Of a stretch of 20,339 nucleotides of DNA, positions 7,963 through 15,576 are shown one piece after another. The DNA comes from JBBDIP01 sp964602455 (GTDB lineage Bacteria > Bacillota > Sulfobacillia > Fermentithermobacillales > Fermentithermobacillaceae): contig CAZRRG010000037.1 of the NCBI GenBank assembly GCA_964602455.1, positions 1-20,339 of the forward strand, given 5' to 3'. The notes beneath the pieces were generated by a model that was not told the DNA's origin, searched no databases, and saw nothing but the letters and a program-made list of their open reading frames with translations. The position numbers and the translations under genes are program-made. Positions within the stretch are counted from its first letter, which is position 1. Each line of letters opens with the position of its first letter.

Positions 7963-8005
7963 CTATGGGGCTCCTAGCTGAGCATTTTCGCAGCTCTGCC
8001 CATAG
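7963..8005 (+). terminator. Two-step hairpin after the methyltransferase-GNAT pair
   Basis: CTATGGG (7963-7969) pairs with CCCATAG (7999-8005), and inside it AGCTG (7976-7980) pairs with CAGCT (7991-7995). The structure starts 17 bases after the GNAT stop. It has no following U-tract, so it is either a weak or Rho-assisted terminator or a 3'-end stabiliser. It lies upstream of the possible promoter of the next gene. Confidence 0.4.
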
Positions 8006-8062
8006 CCTCTCTTAGCGCAGCGTTTTAGCCCAATTCGGGACTTTCGTCCTATGATTTCGGCT

Positions 8063-8089
8063 CAAAACCAGGTGGTTGCAAGGCGATAA
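8063..8089 (+). promoter_or_regulatory. Possible sigma-28 (SigD/FliA) promoter
   Basis: CAAA (8063-8066), 15 bases, then GGCGATAA (8082-8089) differs from the sigma-28 consensus TAAA-N15-GCCGATAA at one base in each box. Transcription would begin near 8096, giving a leader of about 45 nt before the GTG at 8142. A small hairpin GGAC-TTTC-GTCC (8038-8049) lies just upstream. Two mismatches in a 12-base pattern make this suggestive only. Confidence 0.35.
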
Positions 8090-8141
8090 GGTGAGGGGGG
8101 ACTCCAAGCGGAGCGAGTTACTGGCGTTGGAGGTGGCCCCG

Positions 8142-8903
8142 GTGAAAATACTGGGTTCAGCCATCAAAACCACGAGCAAGCACTCCCTTGAAGTTTCGGA
8201 AACCGTGCAGGATCCGGCTCGCATGTGGAAGGACGGTCGCGCGGCGGGAACACCCGCGGCGCCTATTACCATTTCCGAGACACAAGGCGATCGACTGACG
8301 ATCTCCAAAGAGGCCCTGGAAGCTTACAGAGCCGAAGCGCGGTTGCTGGGCGAACCGGCGCCCGTGTCGGTCGATGCCGAGATATTCGGACTCACGCCTG
8401 AAGACCGCATCCTGATTCTGGTGCTGGAAAGGGCCCTGGGCATTCAAATAAGGACTCCGGACGATCTAGAAAGGGCGATCACCGGCGCGGGCAAGAGCAT
8501 TGCCGCAAAGGTGAAAGAGGTCATGGAGGCCGCGGAAAAGCAAGCCGAGGCCCTAAAGCAAGCAGCAACGCCACCGGACCGCGCCGGATGGCGCTACTTC
8601 TACGAGAGTAGTGAATCGCCCCTGGAGGCCGAGAACATATCTATCGGGATAGGCGCGGTGGTCAAGACGGCAGACGGCCAGGAAGTCCCCGTGCAGTTGC
8701 AGTTCAAGATCCCCTTGAGTTATGCTTCGCCCTCCGACGGCGATGCCGCCTCTGACAGATCCCTGATCGTCAACTACAACGGTCCCGCGGCCGATCTCGC
8801 TCACAAGTCATTCATCTTTGACCTCGATGCGGGTAGCGCGCGCGAGGGTCTCCGGATACGGAGCCGGGACGCCGTCGCGAAGCCGCCTTCTACTCGAACT
8901 TAG
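8142..8903 (+). CDS. Hypothetical protein, apparently C-terminally shortened
   Basis: Function is unknown. The 253-residue product resembles a family of bacterial hypothetical proteins I recall as having an N-terminus like MKI.S....SxH, a variable middle, a VVKTADGQE segment, then a VNYNGPAADL...FDLDADG stretch and normally an Asp/Gly-rich C-terminal continuation. Here these landmarks appear in order (VKILGS; VVKTADGQEVPVQLQF near 163-178; VNYNGPAADLAHKSFIFDLDA near 210-230). After GSAREGLRI the sequence becomes Arg/Pro-rich and stops, so the expected Asp/Gly-rich part is missing. The GTG at 8142 is chosen for its site GGAGGTGG (8129-8136); the frame is open back to a TTG at 8076. Its last 14 bases overlap the convergent permease gene. 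There is no signal peptide. The family match is from memory and moderate. Confidence 0.7.
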   Translation: MKILGSAIKTTSKHSLEVSETVQDPARMWKDGRAAGTPAAPITISETQGDRLTISKEALEAYRAEARLLGEPAPVSVDAEIFGLTPEDRILILVLERALGIQIRTPDDLERAITGAGKSIAAKVKEVMEAAEKQAEALKQAATPPDRAGWRYFYESSESPLEAENISIGIGAVVKTADGQEVPVQLQFKIPLSYASPSDGDAASDRSLIVNYNGPAADLAHKSFIFDLDAGSAREGLRIRSRDAVAKPPSTRT

Positions 8904-10086
8904 TCCTGGCGACGCCGACAAGGAAGAATGCCAAGCCAAAGCACGCAAGGGGTATCAGGTTAGGCGCGGTACCCAAGAGACTCTTTCCCCTCGCCGTCAC
9001 ATCGGTCAAGGCCATCATCGCCCAGGCCTGCGGCGTGGCTTTCGCGATAGTCCTCATGAGCGGGCTGACAACCTCCAAGGGCCAGTAGCATCCACCGAGC
9101 ATGCAGGTTGACACAACCACGATCGGTATGAGGGTCTGCAGCTGAGCCGTCGTACTGACCATCGTGGACAGGAACAGGCCAAACCCCGACACGACAGCTA
9201 TCGTAAGCGCCATGATCGCCATGACCGCGCCGAAGTTGGGCCCGAAGTTGATCCGGAAGACATACCGGGCTGACAGCATCAGGAACAGCACTTGAGTCAG
9301 GCCTACCACGTAGTTGGCCAGGATCTTCCCGCCCACCACAGCCGCTTTCGAGACGGGGGTCGACAGAAGCCTTCCCCAAGTACCGGTCTTCCTCTCGCTG
9401 AGGATATCGCCGGCCATGTACATGACGGTGAACATGGTGAACATCACGTAGATCCCCATCGACAAGCCGGTCGCCCAGTCGACGTCGTCGGTAAGAATCT
9501 CCCCTTCGGTCACAACTTCGAACCCGACTGCAAGCGCGGGCGAATCGGAAAGACGTTCCGCGGCTGATGCGGCGGCCGCAGAGGGATCGACAGCGCCGGA
9601 AACGCCGAGCTCCGCCGCCATGTCCGATGTGACGGAGAGGACCGCCTCCTCCAAGAGGTGGGAGGTAATGCTGCGTTCCATGATAGCGCTGGCGACGATC
9701 CCGGTGTTGGATGTCGACAGCTTCACTATGGTCACGCTCAACGGATTGCCGGAGCTGACGGATGCCTCGAATCCTTGGGGGATGACAAAACCGGCTTCAA
9801 TGATGCCCTGCCGCACGCTCTCGTAGGCCGAATCCAGAGATAGAGGCCGGACATCGTAGCTGCCCGCTTGCCGGAGGTCTTCGATCATCCTGGCGCTAAG
9901 GCCGGAGCCGTCCAGGTCGGCAACGCCGACAGGCACTTGACGGGTGACTCCGCCTCCCCGCCCTCCGAAGACAACCGAGGAAACGGACGTAAACACCAGG
10001 GCGGTGGCTATCATTATTATCATGAAGGTCTTTTCTTTCCAGGCCTTGAGGAGCGCCACTCCCGCAACCGCAAATAGCTTGTTCAC
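8890..10086 (-). CDS. ABC-2 type transporter permease (second permease of the operon)
   Basis: The 398-residue membrane protein has one N-terminal helix (about 19-40), a soluble domain of about 165 residues (VGVADLDGSGLSARM onward) that should lie outside, then five or so helices from about 206 to the end. An amphipathic SERKTGTWGRLLSTPVS segment after the second helix is typical of ABC-2 exporters. The C-terminus LACFGLAFFLVGVARTKFE is usual for the family. The GTG start at 10086 lies 12 bp after the first permease gene, with a weak GGGGGCGAC site. With its partner permease and the ATPase it should form a heterodimeric exporter, related in plan to drug or sodium exporters such as NatAB. The substrate is unknown. 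Its 3' end overlaps the convergent hypothetical gene by 14 bp. Confidence 0.9.
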   Translation of the reverse strand: MNKLFAVAGVALLKAWKEKTFMIIMIATALVFTSVSSVVFGGRGGGVTRQVPVGVADLDGSGLSARMIEDLRQAGSYDVRPLSLDSAYESVRQGIIEAGFVIPQGFEASVSSGNPLSVTIVKLSTSNTGIVASAIMERSITSHLLEEAVLSVTSDMAAELGVSGAVDPSAAAASAAERLSDSPALAVGFEVVTEGEILTDDVDWATGLSMGIYVMFTMFTVMYMAGDILSERKTGTWGRLLSTPVSKAAVVGGKILANYVVGLTQVLFLMLSARYVFRINFGPNFGAVMAIMALTIAVVSGFGLFLSTMVSTTAQLQTLIPIVVVSTCMLGGCYWPLEVVSPLMRTIAKATPQAWAMMALTDVTARGKSLLGTAPNLIPLACFGLAFFLVGVARTKFE

Positions 10087-10098
10087 GTTTGTCGCCCC

Positions 10099-11298
10099 CT
10101 ACTCCAGCCTGAGCCGCCAGATGCCGATTGCGAGAAAGCCCAGCCCCATAGCGGCAAGAATGCCCAGCGGCATCGTCAGCGCCGCCAGACTCCCGCCGTC
10201 CATGAGCGTGAGGAAGGAATCAAGGCTCCAGCGGGTCAGGGTGAACTTACTTAAGAAATGCATGGCCTTCGGGAACTGGTAAATTGGGTACTGGCATCCA
10301 CCTACAAAGGCCATGACCTGCACTCCGATGTTCTGAAGGGCGTCTGCCATCTTCTCGGTCTTGGAGAGCGCGGCGATCAGTATGGCGAAACCTGTAGCGG
10401 CAAGCGCCATGACCGCGGATACCGCGAACACATTCAGTAAAGACGGGCCCCAGTCGACCCTGAACACAAACCGTGTGAAGAGAATGAGGATGACAACCTG
10501 AAGGAGGCAGACCGCGTAAGTCGCCAGGGTCTTCCCAACTATGATCTCCCGCGGCGTGGCTCTGGTTGAGAACAGGCGCGCCATTGTGCCTGTCTGCTTT
10601 TCATCCAGTATCGACTTCACGCCAAGCATGGCTCCGTAGAGCACAAACATGGCGGTCATCGACGCCGTGTAATACTGAAGCGATGTTATCCAGCCTGACT
10701 CCTGCTCGCTCTCGGCGAAGAAGCCCGCGGCGGCAGATGTCTCAGCCGCGATGTCTTCCACCACGCGGGCGGCCAACTCCTGAGTCTGGGGTAGTGGCCC
10801 GGTCGCCATCATGAGCTGCTCCATAACCGCAGAGGTCCCGGCCGCGACCACCGAGTACTGGGCGGCGAAGGACGAGACGATTCCTTTCACTATTTGCGAC
10901 CGGATCGGTTCCCCCGGGTCACCCAGCACGCGGATCTGAGAACCGGCAATGGCGGCGATATCGCTGAGTCCTTCAGGGATGACAATGGCGCTCGCGACAG
11001 TCCCTTTGCGTATGAGCTCGGCAGCATCCTCTTCCGACTTCGCGCTCTGAACCCGGATGAGGGAGCTTACCCGTTCCGACTCAAGCACATCCATGAGGTG
11101 TTGAGAAACTTGGCCGTTATCGAGGTTGACTACCGCCACATCGAAAGCGCTCACGGTCTCTTGCTTGGCAAACATGGGTCCGAGGGCGGCGCCCAGGATG
11201 AACACCAAGACCAGCGGCATGGCGATGATGATCGCAAGGGCCTTCAGATCCCTTGCCACAACCTTTACGTCTTTTAGGGCGATCTCTAGAGCGCGCAA
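10099..11298 (-). CDS. ABC-2 type transporter permease (first permease of the operon)
   Basis: The 399-residue protein has the same plan as the next gene: helix 1 at about 20-42, an extracytoplasmic domain at about 43-205 starting with VAVVNLDNG, and a C-terminal helical bundle from about 206. The conserved coupling segment is LDEKQTGTMARLFSTRATPREI. The two permeases are clearly paralogous in layout and in short motifs (ADLDG/VNLDNG, TGTxxRLxST, GGCxxP) but diverged elsewhere. The start is a TTG at 11298 with AGGAAG four bases upstream, 13 bp after the ATPase gene. It probably forms the other half of the membrane channel. Confidence 0.9.
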   Translation of the reverse strand: MRALEIALKDVKVVARDLKALAIIIAMPLVLVFILGAALGPMFAKQETVSAFDVAVVNLDNGQVSQHLMDVLESERVSSLIRVQSAKSEEDAAELIRKGTVASAIVIPEGLSDIAAIAGSQIRVLGDPGEPIRSQIVKGIVSSFAAQYSVVAAGTSAVMEQLMMATGPLPQTQELAARVVEDIAAETSAAAGFFAESEQESGWITSLQYYTASMTAMFVLYGAMLGVKSILDEKQTGTMARLFSTRATPREIIVGKTLATYAVCLLQVVILILFTRFVFRVDWGPSLLNVFAVSAVMALAATGFAILIAALSKTEKMADALQNIGVQVMAFVGGCQYPIYQFPKAMHFLSKFTLTRWSLDSFLTLMDGGSLAALTMPLGILAAMGLGFLAIGIWRLRLE

Positions 11299-11311
11299 CG
11301 CTTCCTACCCC

Positions 11312-12247
11312 CTAGTCCCGAAGCGCCCTGCCAGTAAGACGCAGGAACACGCTCTCGAGGTTGGGCTCCAGTATGTTCACGGACTTCACCCTGGCCCCGC
11401 CACGCTTTATGACGTCCAGGATCTGCGCGACCTTCTCATTGCCGTCCTTGACCATGACCGTGACCGTCCCGTTCTGGGAAGCGACCTCGGTTACGCCCGC
11501 GATCCCCTTGAGCTCCGCAATGATCTCAGGGGTGACGTCGCTGGCCCCAACATCCACCCTATCCGCGTCACCGGCCAACTTCTGCAGCTCGTCAATGGTG
11601 CCGGCGGCGATTACCTTGCCGTGGTCCATGATGGCTACGCGGGAGCAGAGGTACTCCACTTCCTCCATGTAGTGGCTGGTGTAGATGACCGTGATCCCCT
11701 CCTTGTTGAGGGAGAGTACGGTCTCAAGAATGTGGTTGCGCGACTGGGGGTCGATCCCGACCGTGGGTTCATCCATGATCAGGAGTTCGGGACGATGGAC
11801 CAGTGCGGCGGCGATGTTGATGCGGCGCTTCATCCCTCCGGAGTAAGTCTCGATCCGGTCCTTTGCCCGTTCGGCCAGACCCGCGTACTGGAGCGCCTGC
11901 TCAACCCGTTCCTTCAGCAGGGCCCCTCCCAGGCCGTACATCCTGCCCCAGAAGTAGAGGTTCTCGCTGGCTGTCAAAGTCGGGTACAGGGCGATGTCCT
12001 GAGGAACCAGCCCGAGGACATCCTTCACAAGAGAGGGGTTGGAAGTCACGTCCTTACCCTTAAGGAAGATGCTCCCTCCCGACGGGCGCAAGAGGCCGGC
12101 TATCATGGAGATCGTAGTGGACTTTCCCGCCCCGTTGGGACCAAGAAGGCCGAACACCTCTCCCTTTTCGATGGCGAAACTGGCTCCGTCAACGGCGACC
12201 ACGTCTTTGTAGGTCTTGCGGAGCTCCCGGACTTCCAAGAAAGACAC
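11312..12247 (-). CDS. ABC-2 exporter ATP-binding protein
   Basis: The 311-residue ATPase powers the two permeases encoded directly downstream. All motifs are intact: Walker A GPNGAGKST (36-44), Q-loop Q83 in VPQDIALYP, signature YSGGMKRR (135-142), Walker B LLIMDEPT (155-162) and H-loop H182 in YTSHYMEEVE. The PQDIALYP and DPQSR segments and the C-terminal regulatory domain (about 225-311, ending NLESVFLRLTGRALRD) are typical of drug-exporter type (CcmA/NatA/DrrA-like) ATPases. The GTG at 12247 is chosen because GGGAGGGATT lies just upstream; an upstream GTG at 12292 in frame has no such support. It is the first gene of a tight three-gene operon. Confidence 0.93.
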   Translation of the reverse strand: MSFLEVRELRKTYKDVVAVDGASFAIEKGEVFGLLGPNGAGKSTTISMIAGLLRPSGGSIFLKGKDVTSNPSLVKDVLGLVPQDIALYPTLTASENLYFWGRMYGLGGALLKERVEQALQYAGLAERAKDRIETYSGGMKRRINIAAALVHRPELLIMDEPTVGIDPQSRNHILETVLSLNKEGITVIYTSHYMEEVEYLCSRVAIMDHGKVIAAGTIDELQKLAGDADRVDVGASDVTPEIIAELKGIAGVTEVASQNGTVTVMVKDGNEKVAQILDVIKRGGARVKSVNILEPNLESVFLRLTGRALRD

Positions 12248-12332
12248 GGCAATCCCTCCCGGTAATTCGGACCCAATGCCGATCAAAGGCACAATCGTGA
12301 ACTACGGAAGAGCGCTCCGGTGGTCTGATTTC

Positions 12333-13082
12333 CTAGGTGTTCTCGGTCGGATCGGTCTTCTGCGGTTGGTTCGCGTCAAATGTATAGCCCGCGGTCAGGT
12401 CGCGATAGGCAGAGAGCTCCTCGCGCCCCTTCTCCGTCAGGGCGTACACGCCCCGCCTTACGCGCTCGAACCACTTGTAGTAGTTGTCGTACAGGATGGA
12501 ACCTGTGTTCTCGGCGGTGCCCATAGCACGGAGCTTGGCGGGGGTAAGCGGCCCGCAGGCGTCAAGGCAGGCAGCCACACGGACAGCGGCCTCGCGGTAG
12601 GCGGTGACGATCTTGGTCCGCGTGCTGCCCCCCGTGTTGAGGTCCATTGATCGCCCGCTCGCCTCTTCCAGGACCGCGCGGCGGAACCCCTTCCTGGTCC
12701 GGCGGACAGCCGGCCCAGGATGGAAAGCCACCTCGACGCTCCCTCCCCCGTCCGGTTGGAGCGATACAAGAACAAGACCGATTTCCAGCCGGCGAAGCAC
12801 ACGGCATGCCGCCCGCCACTCCTGTGACCGCACTCTCTTCCCGGGATGGGGCACCACGACGTAGACGGAGTCAAACGCTCTCTGGCGGTCGACCGCCTGC
12901 GCCACTAGCGGGAGCGAAAGGTGGCGCTTCATCTCGAAGATGAGCACCTCGCCATCGCGCTCGCCCACCACGTCAATCCCTCGCACCTCGGAGCGAACAT
13001 CGTATCCGCGGACCACGAGGTAATCGCGCAGTGGTCCGTACAGGTCGGTCTCTTTGATTTCTTTAGCGGGATTTGAACGCAT
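12333..13082 (-). CDS. DUF2161 family protein, predicted PD-(D/E)XK phosphodiesterase
   Basis: The 249-residue protein matches the DUF2161/COG5482 pattern: an N-terminal TDLYGPLRDYLVVRGYDV helix, then a PD-(D/E)XK-like core with D37 (RGIDVVG), E50 and K52 (IFEMKR) and Q62 in LVAQAVDRQ. A second half resembles a winged helix (AKLRAMGTAENTGSILYDNYYKWFERVRRGVYALTEKG in outline). The motif residues are those expected of a metal-dependent nuclease, but I know of no demonstrated activity for the family. The ATG at 13082 is chosen because the domain starts there and because a strong promoter runs right up to it; an upstream in-frame ATG at 13127 would lie inside that promoter. The next gene, the exporter ATPase, is 85 bp downstream on the same strand. 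Confidence 0.85.
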   Translation of the reverse strand: MRSNPAKEIKETDLYGPLRDYLVVRGYDVRSEVRGIDVVGERDGEVLIFEMKRHLSLPLVAQAVDRQRAFDSVYVVVPHPGKRVRSQEWRAACRVLRRLEIGLVLVSLQPDGGGSVEVAFHPGPAVRRTRKGFRRAVLEEASGRSMDLNTGGSTRTKIVTAYREAAVRVAACLDACGPLTPAKLRAMGTAENTGSILYDNYYKWFERVRRGVYALTEKGREELSAYRDLTAGYTFDANQPQKTDPTENT

Positions 13083-13092
13083 GTTCGACCCG

Positions 13093-13121
13093 AATATAGC
13101 CCCATGCTGCCCTAGTGTCAA
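13093..13121 (-). promoter_or_regulatory. Strong sigma-A promoter of the DUF2161 gene
   Basis: On the minus strand, TTGACA (complement of 13116-13121), a 17-base spacer and TATATT (complement of 13093-13098) match consensus at 11 of 12 positions. The -10 ends ten bases before the ATG at 13082, so the message should begin only two to four bases before the start codon. No Shine-Dalgarno sequence can fit. Confidence 0.75.
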
Positions 13122-13152
13122 CCACATTATGTAACCTAGGAAACAGTGGTCA

Positions 13153-13178
13153 GCATAGTATCTAGGGAGACTCTATGC
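13153..13178 (+). promoter_or_regulatory. Inverted repeat upstream of the HD-GYP gene
   Basis: GCATAG (13153-13158) and CTATGC (13173-13178) are perfect arms. Inside, TCT (13161-13163) and AGA (13168-13170) pair around an AGGG loop. It lies 22 bases before the ATG at 13201. It could be a hairpin in the 5' leader or an operator. The following GGGG-AATCG-CCCC (around 13190-13200) could additionally mask the binding site. Confidence 0.4.
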
Positions 13179-13200
13179 AGGTAGGAAGGGGAATCGCCCC

Positions 13201-14469
13201 ATGAACAAGGACTCTCCGGAAGCGCGGGTCCAGAAGCCGGAACGCGCTCCATGCGACTGCCACAACATCCTAGACCGTCCACCCGATGAAACTGATTTCC
13301 CGGTCCTTCACAAGAGGCTGGTCAAGACGTCTCGGGCCTTCCGCATGCTCGCATGCTCCACTCAAGCCATGCTCTCGGCCGGCGACGAGATCTCGCTCCT
13401 TGAGCGCCTGTGCTGCATCATAGTGAAGTCCGGCTACAGCCTGGCCTGGGTCGGCTATGTAGAGTTCGACGAGGAGAAATCGATACGGCCTGTGGCGATG
13501 GCCGGCGAAGGAGTGGATTACGCAAAGAGCGTGAAGATCAGCTGGGGCGATAACCCGCACGGGCAAGGTCCCACCGGCCTGGCCATACGGACCGGCGAGT
13601 CCCATGTCGCCAGGTACCTCGAAACGGAACCCGGGTTCGGTCCCTGGCGCGAAGCTGCGGAGCGGTGCGGCTACGCATCATCCATAGCCATCCCACTGTA
13701 CTGCGACGGCGAGATCCTCGGGGCGCTCAACGTATACTCGAAGGAACCGGACGCGTTCGATCCTGAAGAAGTGTCCCTCCTTGAGGAGCTGGCCAACGAC
13801 ATATCGTTCGGAATCGCGTCTATCCGCCTCCGGCTAGAGACACTGTACGCCGAGGAAGAGCTGAGGCTCAGTTGGGCTAAGCTGGCACGCACGCTGCAGG
13901 GGACAGTGCGGGCGATGGCGGCGGTCACCGAGATCCGGGACCCCTACACGGCGGGCCACCAGCAGCGAGTGAGCGAGCTGGCAGGAGCCATCGCCGCGGA
14001 AATGGGGCTATCGGCAGACGAGGTCGAAGGGATCCGCATCGCGGGACTACTTCACGACGTGGGCAAGGTATACGTCCCGATTCAGATACTGGCAAAGCCC
14101 GGCTCGCTGTCCCCCGCCGAGTTCAACCTGGTGAAGGCCCACTCTGAGGCCGGCTACGAGATCCTCAGGAACGTGGACTTCCCTTGGCCGATCGCTGAGA
14201 CGGTACTGCAGCACCACGAGCGCATCGACGGCAGCGGTTACCCTCACGGGGTCGATGGAGCCGGGGTACTTGTAGGAGCCAGGATTATAGCCGTCGCCGA
14301 CACGGTGGAGGCCATGTCCAACTTCCGCCCCTACCGTCCCGCCTTCGGCATCGAAGCAGCCCTTGACGAAGTCCTACACAGATCGCGTCATCTCTACGAC
14401 CCGTGCTGCGCGAGAGCGTGCGCGGACTTGTTCCTTTCCGGGAGGTTCTCCTGGGCGAAAAAGCCCTAG
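13201..14469 (+). CDS. GAF-HD-GYP protein, probable cyclic-di-GMP phosphodiesterase
   Basis: HD-GYP domains hydrolyse the second messenger c-di-GMP. The 422-residue soluble protein has an N-terminal tail of about 55 residues, a GAF sensor domain (about 60-205, with GPTGLAIRTGE and SIAIPLYCDGEILGALNVYS), a linking helix, and an HD-GYP domain (about 225-415). Catalytic residues are present: H253 (AGHQQR), H285-D286 and K289 (LLHDVGK), H314, H338-H339-E340, and the GSGYP form of the GYP motif (344-348), then D367 (AVADTVEAM). The C-terminal end, YDPCCARACADLF, is unusually cysteine-rich. ATG 13201 has GGAAGGGG upstream. It is divergent from the DUF2161 gene and ends on the same CTAG as the convergent PilT gene. 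The GAF ligand is unknown. Confidence 0.93.
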   Translation: MNKDSPEARVQKPERAPCDCHNILDRPPDETDFPVLHKRLVKTSRAFRMLACSTQAMLSAGDEISLLERLCCIIVKSGYSLAWVGYVEFDEEKSIRPVAMAGEGVDYAKSVKISWGDNPHGQGPTGLAIRTGESHVARYLETEPGFGPWREAAERCGYASSIAIPLYCDGEILGALNVYSKEPDAFDPEEVSLLEELANDISFGIASIRLRLETLYAEEELRLSWAKLARTLQGTVRAMAAVTEIRDPYTAGHQQRVSELAGAIAAEMGLSADEVEGIRIAGLLHDVGKVYVPIQILAKPGSLSPAEFNLVKAHSEAGYEILRNVDFPWPIAETVLQHHERIDGSGYPHGVDGAGVLVGARIIAVADTVEAMSNFRPYRPAFGIEAALDEVLHRSRHLYDPCCARACADLFLSGRFSWAKKP

Positions 14470-15500
14470 AGCACTTGCATTCCCGCTCCGTGAGCCTTGT
14501 ATTCCTCGACAGTAATGGCTGCTTGAGCGTAGAGCGCAGATAGCGATTGCTCCATGGTGGTCATGCCGGCGTGGTTCCGCTTCATGCACTGGTACAAGAG
14601 TTTCCCGTCGCCTGCCCGGATGGCTTCGCGGACTTCAGACGTCGCCACGAGTACCTCACAAGCAGCGACTCTTCCGGGTGAGCTTGCCCGCGGCAGGAGT
14701 TGCTGGGCGATGATGCCCTCAATAACGTCGGAGAACTGGGCCCTTGCCTGTTGCTGGTAAGGGAGCGGGAACAGGTCCACGAAGCGGTTCACCGCCAGGG
14801 TTACTCTCGGCGCGTGGATCGTGGCCAAGATCAGGTGCCCGGTCTCGGCGGCAGAAAGCGCGGTGGCCGCGGTCTCCTGGTCCCGGAGTTCGCCCAGCAC
14901 GATGACGTCGGGGTCCTCGCGGAGAGCCGCGCGTATGCCATCGGCGAAAGACGGCGTATCGTTGCCGATCTCCCTCTGGTTCACAATGGACCTCTTATGC
15001 CGGTGGAGGAACTCGACGGGGTCCTCGAGCGTGATGATGTGGCGCGCCTCGGCAGTGTTGATGCAGTTCACCATAGCAGCCAGGGTGGACGATTTGCCTG
15101 ACCCGGTCGCCCCGGTGACCAGGACCAGACCGGTCTTCTTCCTCGAGAGCGCACCGACGGCAGCGGGAAGGCCCAGATCCTCCAGCTGCGGGACCTCGGA
15201 TCTTAAGATCCGGAGTACAAAGGCAGTGGACCCACGCTGACGGAAGGCGTTCACGCGAAACCGTCCGACTCCCGCTACGCTGTAGGAGAAGTCAACCTGC
15301 CCGCATGAGCGGAATCGCTCCAATCTTTCGGGAGGACAGATGCTCCCAAGCAGGCGATCCGTGTCCTTAGGCGAGAGAGCCGGAAGCTCAAGGCGGCAGA
15401 GCACGCCGTGAACTCTCACGAGAGGCGGTGACTCAACAGTCACGTGGATGTCGGATGCGTGCATCTCGTGGGCTCTCCGGCAAATCTCCAGCATATCCAC
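14466..15500 (-). CDS. pilT: PilT-like type IV pilus retraction ATPase
   Basis: PilT hexamers power pilus retraction at the inner face of the membrane. The 344-residue protein has the PAS-like N-terminal domain (starting MHASDIHVT) and a RecA-like core: Walker A GATGSGKSS (130-138), Asp box IITLEDPVEF (E159, D160), Walker B VIVLGELRD (E204) and His box TGHLILATIHAPR (H212, H219). The His box differs from the usual TLHTxSA, and the C-terminal AIRNLIR motif is replaced by AIRAGDG. It may be a PilT/PilU paralogue or a retraction ATPase of a divergent pilus. The GTG at 15500 has AAGGGGGGATC upstream. No other pilus gene is in the window. It is 72 bp downstream of the MATE gene on the same strand. 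Confidence 0.88.
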   Translation of the reverse strand: MDMLEICRRAHEMHASDIHVTVESPPLVRVHGVLCRLELPALSPKDTDRLLGSICPPERLERFRSCGQVDFSYSVAGVGRFRVNAFRQRGSTAFVLRILRSEVPQLEDLGLPAAVGALSRKKTGLVLVTGATGSGKSSTLAAMVNCINTAEARHIITLEDPVEFLHRHKRSIVNQREIGNDTPSFADGIRAALREDPDVIVLGELRDQETAATALSAAETGHLILATIHAPRVTLAVNRFVDLFPLPYQQQARAQFSDVIEGIIAQQLLPRASSPGRVAACEVLVATSEVREAIRAGDGKLLYQCMKRNHAGMTTMEQSLSALYAQAAITVEEYKAHGAGMQVL

Positions 15501-15550
15501 TGCGATCCCCCCTTGACAGCACTACAGGCTATGCCGGGGGAAGCGGGTGC

Positions 15551-15576
15551 GTTACGTAAATCGACAGTTACGTCAA
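15551..15576. repeat. Pair of direct repeats upstream of pilT
   Basis: GTTACGTAAA (15551-15560) and GTTACGTCAA (15567-15576) match at 9 of 10 bases and are offset by 16 bp. The second covers the MATE stop codon; the first lies about 50 bp before the pilT start. They could be half-sites for a regulator, or coincidence. Confidence 0.3.

Noticed and set aside
8818..9111. Frameshifted continuation of the hypothetical protein in the next frame (RVSGYGAGT...)
   Set aside because: A faint likeness to the expected GxGSG-like segment is not sustained, and the same DNA encodes the conserved C-terminus of the permease on the other strand.
11126..12265. Long plus-strand open frame antisense to the exporter ATPase (379 codons)
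   Set aside because: It mirrors a well-recognised ABC ATPase in codon bias, lacks motifs and a binding site, and crosses the gene boundary with the permease.
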